Positions 7,460 to 13,766 of a stretch of DNA of 13,766 bases are shown piece after piece (position 1 is the first letter of the stretch; each line of letters begins with the position of its first letter). This DNA is from Irpex lacteus (lineage: Eukaryota > Basidiomycota > Agaricomycetes > Polyporales > Irpicaceae): positions 1-13,766 of the forward strand of contig MQVO02000233.1 in NCBI GenBank assembly GCA_001986395.2, written 5' to 3'. Under the pieces are notes generated by a model, which saw only the letters and a program-made list of their open reading frames with translations, made no database searches and was not told where the DNA came from. The position numbers and the translations under genes are program-made.

Positions 7460-7948
7460 TTTGGCTGGATTGCTTTCTACTGTTTCTCAATCTTATTAAT
7501 TGATGTTCTACAAATCTGTTGATAGATTTGTTACTGTAGATTTCCTGATCAGTACCCCATTTTTATTCTAACTAGGGGATGGGGTATTATAATCGGTAAC
7601 ATTATCATAATTAATACACTTAATAATGCTGTACTTTTTAATAAATTATCTAGAATAGCTGTAATCATTGTGATTGTTGTTGTAAATTTTAAAATATATA
7701 TTAAATTGCTTTGATCTTACTCATTAAATAATAAAGGAAAAAGGTTTAGGGTACTTTAAATTTATTAAATAAAAGGAATGGAATAATATAATTATTCTAC
7801 ACTAAGCAATCAAATTAAACAGAATATGTTTATTAAGACTAATTAACTTTAATGAAATTAAGTTAAACTTTATTTTCTTATTTTATTTAAATAAAATAGG
7901 TATAGTCAATTCTTTTGATGTGAGTTTTAAATTAAAAAAAAAATTAAT
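7460..7948. other. Spacer before cox3 with a small hydrophobic frame
   Basis: About 490 bases without a recognised gene. The minus strand has a 45-codon frame from ATG 7668 to TAA 7531-7533 (MITAILDNLLKSTALLSVLI, then IMIMLPIII), which looks like one membrane span, but the opposite strand is open too, so it is not convincing. Near 7510-7530 there is a hairpin, ACAAATCTGTTGATAGATTTGT. Near 7763-7780, TTTATTAAATAAAAGGAATG repeats a string from about 2122-2142. The last 100 bases are AT-rich cox3 leader. Confidence 0.35.
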
Positions 7949-8766
7949 ATGACAAGTTTAAATTTAAATAGAAGTCTTTTACAATTTTTCCCTTACATCT
8001 GGTAAGTAGATCACCTTGGCCTTTATTAGTAAGTTTTTCTTATTAGTATTAACTTTATCTGCAGTTATGTATATGCAAGGTTTACCTAATGGAGGATATT
8101 TATTATTATTAGGATTTGTTTTAACTGCTTACGGTATGACATTATGGTTAAGAGATGTAACAACAGAAGCAACATACGAAGGAGCACATACTTCTCAAGT
8201 ACAAAATGGGATTAGTAATAGGTTTTGTTTTATTTATTGTAAGTGAAGCTTTTGCTTTCTTAAGTGTATTCTGGGCTTTCTTCCATTCTAGTTTATCACC
8301 TGCAGTTGAAATAGGTGGAGTATGGCCACCTCAAGGTATTACAGCTTTAGATCCTTTTGCTATACCTTTATTAAATACTATTTTATTGTTATCTAGTGGT
8401 GCTTTTGTAACATACGGTCACCATGCTTTAATACAAGGAGATAGAAAAGGTGCAATTAAAGGAACATTATTAACAATAATTTTAGCTGTAATTTTCACTT
8501 CTTTACAATATTATGAATACTCAGAAGCAGCTTTCTCTATATCAGATTCAGTATTTGGTTCAGCATTCTATGCTTCAACAGGGTTACATGGAATTCATGT
8601 TATAGTAGGAACAATCTTTATCACAGTAGGATTCTTTAGAATAGTACAGTATCACTTCACAAATAGTCACCATCAAGGTTTTGAAGCTGGTATTTTATAC
8701 TGGCACTTTGTGGATGTAGTTTGGTTATTCTTATTCATAGCAGTATACTACTGGGGAGGAAACTAA
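7949..8766 (+). CDS. cox3: Cytochrome c oxidase subunit 3 (three frame changes)
   Basis: Core membrane subunit of complex IV. ATG 7949 begins MTSLNLNRSLLQFFP; HLVSRSPWPLLVSF follows in a second frame, LLVLTLSAVMYMQGLPNGGY in a third, and from about 8210 the rest is open to TAA 8764-8766. Landmarks: RSPWPLL near the N-terminus, RDVTTEATYEGAHTSQVQNG, VSEAFAFLSVFWAFFHSSLS, GGVWPPQGI, ASTGLHGIHVIVGT and ILYWHFVDVVWLFLF, all strongly conserved in Cox3. The breaks are one T lost in 7985-7989, one T lost in 8034-8038, and one extra G in 8208-8210; correcting them gives 272 residues, the family length. Such homopolymer errors in an otherwise perfect gene suggest sequencing error. Confidence 0.94.
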
Positions 8767-8980
8767 TTTATTTATATATGTATACCCCCTTTGTATTATA
8801 AAATAATTCCTAGTTCAAATTATATATTCTTTAATTTTAACTCTTATTCTATAAAATAATGAGCAGTGATAAAGAACAAAAAGATCTTAAAGAAAAAAAA
8901 ATAATAAAAAATAAATAAAATATATTTAATATCTAATTTTACTTTGGCTAACTAACTCTATTTTATTTTAATTTATATTA
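8767..8980. other. AT-rich spacer after cox3
   Basis: No gene. The sequence TATAAAATAATGAG at 8850-8863 recurs in similar form at about 11874-11887 and 12281-12294, and could be a dispersed motif. An 18-codon frame from ATG 8859 is Lys-rich and not credible as a gene. Confidence 0.35.
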
Positions 8981-9805
8981 GCTCCACAAAAAAAATTGGT
9001 GGTCCTATAGATTAGAACGATCTGAATAGGAGCTATAAGGCTACTTTATAACCGCTGATATTTATAGTTACTAATTGATAATTATTATTATTAAAAACAC
9101 TCATGAAAGCTTATCTCAGGTAAAGGGTGTGCCTGTTAATAAGAACCTATCCAATGGAGATCGTACAAGAAGTATGGTTACTGCGTTGGAAAACTAGCAT
9201 ATCCGCAGCTCATATGACTGGAGTCTTTCAGCACGTTGGACGGATACTATGTTGTGACATGAAGTTTTTAGTGGTATACTACGGTATTAGCTTAAATATG
9301 ATATTAAGATATAAAGGGCTATTACCACTCTCTTTCACTAAAAAGACTGGTGGTTAACAATCCCTGATGAACTTCTTATGGAGCGCCCTAGAACAACTCC
9401 TCTGAAAATATATGCCTTGCAGGGGCGAAAAAACCTTGCGACACAACTATGTCTTAACTTAGAAAGTTAAAATTTACGTTATGGTTTTAAACGAAAAGTG
9501 CACTGAAACATGTAGGTACAAGGAATATTGCTTGAGATTGCATTCAATTAGCAATGATTCGGGCACCATTAGCCTTGGGATGATGAACGGAATGGTAAAG
9601 ATAAGTTAAAGAGGAGGGGGTACTCCGTCCAAACAATTGTAGCGCCGGCACACCCGGCAGCTTACAACCATTTGAACTCCGTGCAGTCTCTTGGTGATTA
9701 AGACAAAAGATCAAAGATTGCCCCCAAGATCCTTGGGGAATGCAAGGGGTTGAACTTTATTTAATAAAGCGGTAGGAACAAGAGTGACTGTAGCTAAGAT
9801 TAATT
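8981..9805 (+). ncRNA. Long structured non-coding segment, possibly a group II intron lacking its ORF
   Basis: About 800 bases with much higher GC than the surroundings and no convincing protein. It opens with a strong hairpin: GCTCC 8981-8985, then TCCTAT 9003-9008 pairing with ATAGGA 9026-9031, and inside it AGAT 9009-9012 with ATCT 9020-9023. Further on CAGG(9117)...CCTG encloses GTGTG, which resembles a group II 5' end. ATTAAGATATAAAGG (9303-9317), then TTTCACTAAAAAG, resembles domain I of bacterial-type group II introns, as far as I can recall it. Other hairpins lie at 9419-9440 (GCAGGGG...CCTTGC) and 9650-9660 (GCCGG...CCGGC). A typical domain V hairpin was not found, so it may be partial. 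Checked against conserved 16S and 23S rRNA strings: none present. Its GC and structure mark it as functional or recently acquired RNA. Confidence 0.4.
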
Positions 9806-9926
9806 AAAATAAAATCTTATTCAAATAGTTTTATTATCTCTCTGATTCTTTAACCTTACTCATTATTTTATAATTGTAAGAGTTCAAATATTCTTATTAG
9901 ATTATGATTCTTTAGTTTAACACACT
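9806..9926. other. AT-rich spacer
   Basis: Holds AATTGTAAGAGTTCAAAT at 9875-9892. A near copy, GATTGTGAGAGTTCAAATG, follows hairpin copy 5 at 10012-10030, and reversed copies occur near 1269 and 12599. No gene. Confidence 0.4.
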
Positions 9927-10006
9927 CCCTAAAAAACTAAATAATTATCCCGGTATTATTAAAATTTAATTAAATTAAATTTTAATTAGAGCCTAGTGTT
10001 TTTAGG
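9927..10006 (+). repeat. Double-hairpin repeat, copy 5
   Basis: Left arm CCCTAAAAAACTAA, right arm TAGTGTTTTTAGG. The arms differ from the other copies (CCCT in place of CCCC on one side, TAGG in place of TGGGG on the other), yet still pair. The AT palindrome AAATTTAATTAAATT and TTAGAGCC core are the same; the left core is diverged (ATTATCCCGGTATT). Confidence 0.8.
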
Positions 10007-10084
10007 TTCTTGATTGTGAGAGTTCAAATGATTAATAGTTTAGTCTACTCATTTTTATCGTAAGTTCTATTGTATACAATAGGT

Positions 10085-10324
10085 CTACCCCTTTACTTCC
10101 CCGACTATCACGGGGATAGAGTAATAATAGTTCAATAGATTTTTATCGTAATTTCTTTTGGTTACTCTTCCCCCACCCGTTGCCCTATTGTAATAAATTA
10201 TTTTTGGTTCAATAAAAAGATGATATTCCAATAGATATAAAGAAATAGTACCATGTGAAACGATATAATTTAGAATATGTATAGTATTATCCAAAAGTAA
10301 AATATAATCATTTAAATATTTCAT
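10085..10324 (-). CDS. Doubtful small hypothetical ORF
   Basis: A 79-codon minus-strand frame from ATG 10324, beginning MKYLNDYILLLDNTIHILNY and later YHLFIEPKIIYYNRATGGG. The N-terminal part reads like plausible protein; the C-terminal part crosses low-complexity sequence. No family or ribosome-binding context recognised. It may be a remnant or chance frame. Nearby, TTTTTATCGTAA occurs twice (about 10053 and 10141), which indicates local duplication. Confidence 0.25.
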   Translation of the reverse strand: MKYLNDYILLLDNTIHILNYIVSHGTISLYLLEYHLFIEPKIIYYNRATGGGRVTKRNYDKNLLNYYYSIPVIVGEVKG

Positions 10325-10681
10325 AATAAACTATCAACAAATTATATACAATACTAGTTTAATAATAAAGGATAAATATCCTTCACTTCGCTTAGTAAGA
10401 AAATTAATTAACTAATTTAAACATATAGCACACTAGCTAAATACTATATAAACTAAACTAAACTAAACGAAACTAAATAAAATAACTCATCCTTTACCTA
10501 CAAATATTGGTAGTCTTTTAAATTAAAATATTAATAAAGCTAATATTAATACAGATCTGTAAGTAAGTAACACAAACAGGATGAGGGGTACCCATCATCC
10601 AGCACTGTAACGGTCAAATAAATCTGATTAAAATCGCATTCTCCAAAAAACTTTTATTTTTAGGGGAGGGAGAATCTTTAA
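10325..10681. other. AT-rich spacer with short tandem and hairpin sequence
   Basis: Contains a degenerate tandem of AAACTA units at 10452-10477 (AACTAAACTAAACTAAACGA), and a hairpin at about 10638-10676 (ATTCTCCAAAAAA ... TTTTTAGGGG ... GAGAAT) that resembles the arms of the double-hairpin family. No gene recognised. Confidence 0.4.
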
Positions 10682-10720
10682 ATTTATTTCAATGGAGGAG
10701 AGGATTATGGGAGCTATAAA

Positions 10721-11331
10721 ATGTATTTCTTTGTGTATTTAAAAGCAGCGTATGATATAAATCTATATGTTCGAGGTGGCTCTGTAGCAAACTATTATAA
10801 AATGTATAAAACATCCGAGGGTTGAGGTTTATTTTATAGTAAGGATGTACGAATTTAATGTAATACATTAACTAGTTATAAGGGGATAATTGTCTATAAT
10901 AAACTAATTATGGTTATTGAACAGAAAGTTAATGATGGTATATGTGACGTCGTGCCTCATCGTAACATCTTGCTCGTCATAGTTAAGGGGGGAAACTCAA
11001 AGATTTAGCTTGTCAAGGGCAAGGTTTTAAGGTGTTTGTAAACGCAAATGCTAAGCGTTATTTTAGCACAACTCGAACAGTACTTAATGATGAAAGTGTG
11101 GATAGAGGGATTGATCAGACAATAGGTCAATTGGATGGTCATCTTTATGATACCACTGATAAGCTTCTCCGTGATAAATTTTATTTTAAAAGATTTTGGA
11201 TTTATTACCGGATTTCCTGTACTTGTGATTTAGTCATTAATCCTTTTTGTATTATTATTAAAAAAGGGGGGGGTTTTACCTTAAATTTTGAGTTGAATGG
11301 TGGGTTGCAGCAAGAAATAATAAGGGGGTAA
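10721..11331 (+). pseudogene. Orphan protein remnant, unknown function (stop plus frameshift)
   Basis: From ATG 10721 the frame reads MYFFVYLKAAYDINLYVRGG and SVANYYKMYKTSEGWGLFY, meets TAA 10856-10858, then continues in frame (SYKGIIVYNKLIMVIEQKV, CDVVPHRNILLVIVKGGNSK) to a stop near 11006. One extra A in the AAA near 10999-11001 joins it to the frame of 11032-11331: DLACQGQGFKVFVNANAKRY, then FSTTRTVLNDESVDRGIDQT. TGA is read as Trp in SEGWG. The final 40 codons cross a poly-G hairpin and are less protein-like. The two halves read as one decayed gene of roughly 180-200 residues. No family recognised; the setting suggests plasmid origin. Confidence 0.4.
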
Positions 11332-11414
11332 ACAAATTTATCTCAACTTAGATTGTTCCATTTTGTTCCATTCTTAAAAGAGATTATTAGAATAAGTTTT
11401 TGTTATTATTTAAA

Positions 11415-11506
11415 CCCAAAAAACTAGGGTCGCGGTAGAAATAATCCCCAAAAAAACTAGTTAGAATTATTTATAATACCTAGTTTTTGGGGATGTTTTT
11501 TGGGGA
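11415..11506 (+). repeat. Double-hairpin repeat, nested copies 6a and 6b
   Basis: An inner element at 11444-11494 has arms ATCCCCAAAAAAACTAG and CTAGTTTTTGGGGAT around TTAGAATTATTTATAATAC. It sits inside outer arms CCCAAAAAACTAG (11415-11427) and GTTTTTTGGGG (11495-11505). The outer left core AGGGTCGC is complementary to GCGACCCT of copy 4. This looks like one copy inserted into another. Confidence 0.75.
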
Positions 11507-11526
11507 TGGAAGGAGGGTAGTGACTA

Positions 11527-11586
11527 TTAAAATAAACTAACTGACCTTTGACAAAGTACACTTAGAGTAAAGAAAGTTTATTTTAA
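11527..11586. repeat. Perfect 12-bp inverted repeat
   Basis: Arms TTAAAATAAACT and AGTTTATTTTAA pair over 12 bases, with a 36-base loop that contains TTTGACAAAG. It could form a stem-loop in RNA or a cruciform. Confidence 0.6.
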
Positions 11587-11957
11587 TTATATTTAATCAA
11601 CTACAATTCAAATATTATAAAGTAATTAAAATAATACTTTTGTATCAATCTTAAAATAATGCTTATAAAATAATATTATTATTAGATTAAAGATTAGTAA
11701 TCATGGGGTTACTCCCTTAAGGACTAAGATTGTACTGTCTATTGTAAGAGATAGATTAAATTTATTTAAAGTTACTTAGTTAATACTTTATTTTGGGGAC
11801 CCTCTACTTAAAATAAAATTAAATAAATTATAATATAGGGAGACCCAAATTAAAATAAAATAACTGTGTGTTTTATAAAATAATGTGTAGTATCATCTTA
11901 GTGAGTAAAACACTCATCTATCAATTAATTAAAGATAAAATAGTAATTAGAGTGATA

Positions 11958-11986
11958 AATTAATTTAATAGTATATTAAATTAATT
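11958..11986. repeat. Perfect 13-bp inverted repeat with 3-base loop
   Basis: AATTAATTTAATA and TATTAAATTAATT around GTA. All A/T pairs, so a weak hairpin. It has no T-run typical of a terminator, and fungal mitochondria do not use that type. Confidence 0.6.
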
Positions 11987-12664
11987 ATTTAAACTCTACC
12001 TAATTAAATAATTATTATTAGAAAAAGAATAGAGTATCTCTACCAATAATAAATTATCATACAGGGTACAGATTGGTTCAGTCAACTATCATTAATCTTC
12101 TTTATTAGCAATATTGAATAATAGGATGGTAGTGTTAAAAACTAAAAATAAAAAATAAATTATTAAACATTTCCATTAATCCACCCCAAATAAAATGAGT
12201 AAAGTTAAAGAATAAAAAGAAATAAATTTAGAATATCTATATTCTTTAATCTAATAAGAATAAATAAATAAAGGAGTGATTATAAAATAGTGAGTAATTC
12301 TAATTGAACGGTAGTTAACTCTCTAAATAAATAATAGAGAATACTATTTATATTATTAAATAAAGAAATAACTCTGATTAACTAAGTAATTAATTAATTA
12401 AATAAAAAGTAATCATTCCATTGTTCCATTTAATATAATATATTTCTACCCTCATCCACTTACAGTGAATGCTCCCCCCTTTTTTTTATATTAAAAAAAA
12501 GGATAAAGGGAGTTGGAGGGGTACCCTCCAATATCTTATTAATTAATTATTCCTTTAAAGTGATTGTATCTAAGAGAGTAAAAAATTTAATTATTTAATT
12601 TGAACTCTTACAATCATTAGTAATATGCAAAGTTAAAGAATATAAAGATAATAAATACCTTTGA

Positions 12665-12885
12665 ACTATAGCAGGATTAGGAAGTTGGACTGGATGGATT
12701 ACTTCTTATGAATATTAAAAAGCAATAGAACTTGGATATAAATTCGAAATTCTCAGAGGGTATAAATTTGATAGATAAAATATATTTAAAGAGTATATTG
12801 AAAGATTATATTCATTAAGATTAGAAATAGTAAAGATAACCCTATGAATTTAATTGCTAAACTATTAATTCATAATTTAGCAACT
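12665..12885 (+). pseudogene. dpo: Second family B DNA polymerase fragment (before and at motif B)
   Basis: The plus-strand frame reads AGLGSWTGWITSYEY, stop, KAIELGYKFEILRGYKFDR, stop, NIFKEYIERLYSLRLE; the next frame gives NPMNLIAKLLI followed by N-x-L. This is the segment G-x-W-x-G ... S-E-E-L-x-x-A-x-x-x-G-Y-x-x-x-x-x-x-G-Y-x-F ... F-x-x-Y-x-x-x-L-Y-x-x-R ... P-M-N-x-I-A-K-L-L that leads into motif B of plasmid-type family B DNA polymerases. Two in-frame TAA codons and a frame change break it, and the sequence ends just where N-S-L-Y-G should stand. It aligns with the same domain as the fragment at 1330-1624 but differs in sequence, so at least two polymerase lineages left traces here. 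Confidence 0.68.
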
Positions 12886-13113
12886 AAATCAGACCCCCAA
12901 CAAACCTTACAACCAGTAAGATTGTTGCGTAGTTTTAATCGCAGGTCAAACCCTGCCTTCATTTGGAGTCAAACTAAATAGTAGCTGTTTAAATTACAAC
13001 AGTGGGGGAGGGCAAGCGCCTTCAGAGAGCATGTACGCACCTCTCGGTTGCGTGAAAATCCGCAACTTGGCCCAAATATAATAAAAAGAAACAGGTTGAA
13101 AAGGAGAGATATA
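12886..13113. other. GC-richer non-coding patch before trnD
   Basis: Mixed-composition sequence (12893-13075) unlike the AT spacer. GCAGGTCAAACCCTGC at 12943-12958 resembles a tRNA T arm with one loop base missing, but no acceptor or anticodon arm could be matched. Hairpins GGGCAAGCGCC (13009-13019) and GTTGCG-TGAAAATC-CGCAAC (13049-13068). Possibly a tRNA or intron RNA remnant. Confidence 0.3.
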
Positions 13114-13187
13114 CGAGCCCTTCCAGATTCGAACTGGGACCTCCCCGATTGACAATCGGCGTACTCTACCTATTAAGCTAAGGGCCC
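13114..13187 (-). tRNA. trnD: tRNA-Asp (anticodon GTC)
   Basis: On the minus strand, acceptor GGGCCCT pairs with AGGGCTC, discriminator G (C13114 on the plus strand). The anticodon stem GCCGA/TCGGG holds loop TTGTCAA with GTC; the D arm has AATAGGTAGAG; T arm CCAG-TTCGAAT-CTGG. It is the only minus-strand RNA gene in the window. Confidence 0.92.
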
Positions 13188-13316
13188 TATTTTAATTTTA
13201 CTTAAATAAAAAATCTAATCTATTAGATTCTTTTTTAATAATTCTTATTGTTGTATTTAGTATTTATAGTTTAGATTTATATAATTATCTTTATATAAAT
13301 GTTTACTTTTTTTTTA

Positions 13317-13766
13317 ATGTTATTCGTTTCTTTTCTTCACTCTATGTTTATGTCTAAAATATTTAATTGGTCAGATGATATCTTAATAAGAACCATACAA
13401 AAAAACCTTTTTTATAGTATATTTAGCAGTATAGTTATTGTAATTTTAATTATCTAGGTCTTAATCTGATAGGCACAATTCACTGTGATAGTGAAGATGA
13501 AGATGAACCAGCGAATAATTCCTTAGAAGGTAAAAATAAGGAACAAGAAACAAATAAAAATGTATTCGAAGTTAAAAAATTTGAAGGTAAGGATAATAAG
13601 GATTACTATAAAATAGAAGGGACGTTGAAAAAAAGTTTATGACTGAACTTGGTGATAGAATTACGGATGTTATTAAAACTGGCATCAAAGATGTGGCTCC
13701 TAATTTAGGGGCTGCAGCAGCTGGTGGTAGTTTAGGTTCCGCAATAATTAAAGCAACAGCTGGTTT
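13317..13766 (+). CDS. Orphan protein with one membrane span and a Gly/Ala-rich stretch (partial, two frameshifts)
   Basis: Starts at ATG 13317 (MLFVSFLHSMFMSKIFNWSD) and runs to a hydrophobic segment (YSIFSSIVIVI) that is cut by a frame change at the TTTT run 13444-13447. One added T continues it as NYLGLNLIGTIHCDSEDEDE, an acidic linker and a Lys/Glu-rich region. One added A in 13628-13634 then gives KKFMTELGDRITDVIKTGIK and a Gly/Ala-rich stretch (NLGAAAAGGSLGSAIIKATA) that runs off the window. The second frameshift is otherwise followed by a stop. I vaguely recall similar Gly/Ala-rich hydrophobic proteins with fungal mitochondrial linear plasmids, but cannot name a family. Probable layout: one span near the N-terminus, charged middle, glycine-rich amphipathic C-terminal part. 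Confidence 0.55.

Larger units (their letters stand above)
11507..12660. other. 1.1-kb AT-rich gene-free region with several hairpins
   Basis: No ORF or RNA gene recognised on either strand. Perfect inverted repeats: TTAAAATAAACT 11527-11538 with AGTTTATTTTAA 11575-11586, and AATTAATTTAATA 11958-11970 with TATTAAATTAATT 11974-11986. Near 12470-12532 come a C/T-run and A/G-run hairpin (CTCCCCCC ... GGGAG), then TTGGAGGGG-TA-CCCTCCAA. TATAAAATAATG-like strings recur at 11874 and 12281, and TTTGAACTCTTACAATCATT at 12599. A replication or transcription control role is possible but not shown. Confidence 0.45.

Noticed and set aside
8859..8915. 18-codon Lys-rich frame
   Set aside because: Too short and low-complexity to support as a gene.
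9127..9357. 76-codon plus-strand frame
   Set aside because: Lies inside the GC-rich structured segment, no recognisable motif, composition explained by RNA structure.
8981..9805. Part of rnl or rns
   Set aside because: None of the universal strings (for example GTGCCAGC, GCAACGAGCGCAACCC, GGACGGAAAGACC) were found.
2452..11506. CRISPR-like array of the repeats
   Set aside because: Copies are kilobases apart, in both orientations and without regular spacers; mitochondrial context.
12943..12980. A tRNA with T arm GCAGGTCAAACCCTGC
   Set aside because: No matching acceptor strand or anticodon arm upstream; the T loop is one base short.

Overview
The window is fungal mitochondrial DNA. It is very AT-rich, carries four core mitochondrial protein genes (atp8, nad3, nad4, cox3) and five tRNA genes, and reads TGA as tryptophan: an in-frame TGA lies in atp8, in a DNA-polymerase remnant and in a reverse-transcriptase remnant. 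Genes lie on both strands, and much of the spacer is pieces of selfish DNA. The Cox3 wording and two-strand layout suggest a basidiomycete, but that is inference.

Layout: 1-310 holds the atp8 end, trnI and trnF. 523-1142 holds a nad3 that is frameshifted and shortened at its 3' end, joined directly to a cox1-exon-like scrap with a truncated LAGLIDADG homing endonuclease. 1330-5125 is a patchwork of two minus-strand pieces of a family B (linear-plasmid type) DNA polymerase, a group II intron reverse-transcriptase scrap, two plus-strand ORFs of unknown function, a second trnI and several copies of a hairpin repeat. 5299-7053 holds trnM and nad4. 7949-8766 is cox3. 8981-9805 is a GC-richer structured segment, possibly a group II intron without an ORF. 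9927-11506 has more hairpin repeats and orphan ORF remnants. 11507-12660 is AT-rich spacer full of hairpins. 12665-12885 is a third polymerase scrap, followed by a GC-rich non-coding patch, trnD on the minus strand, and the start of an orphan protein with a membrane segment and a Gly/Ala-rich stretch that runs off the window.

atp8 belongs to ATP synthase, nad3 and nad4 to complex I, cox3 to complex IV; the tRNAs serve mitochondrial translation. The polymerase pieces and perhaps the orphan ORFs look like leftovers of integrated linear plasmids (invertrons). Two patterns run through the window. A family of double-hairpin repeats has outer arms that differ between copies but stay complementary. 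And almost every protein reading frame, including core genes, is broken by single-base length changes, mostly losses in short homopolymers, which points to sequencing error as much as to decay.
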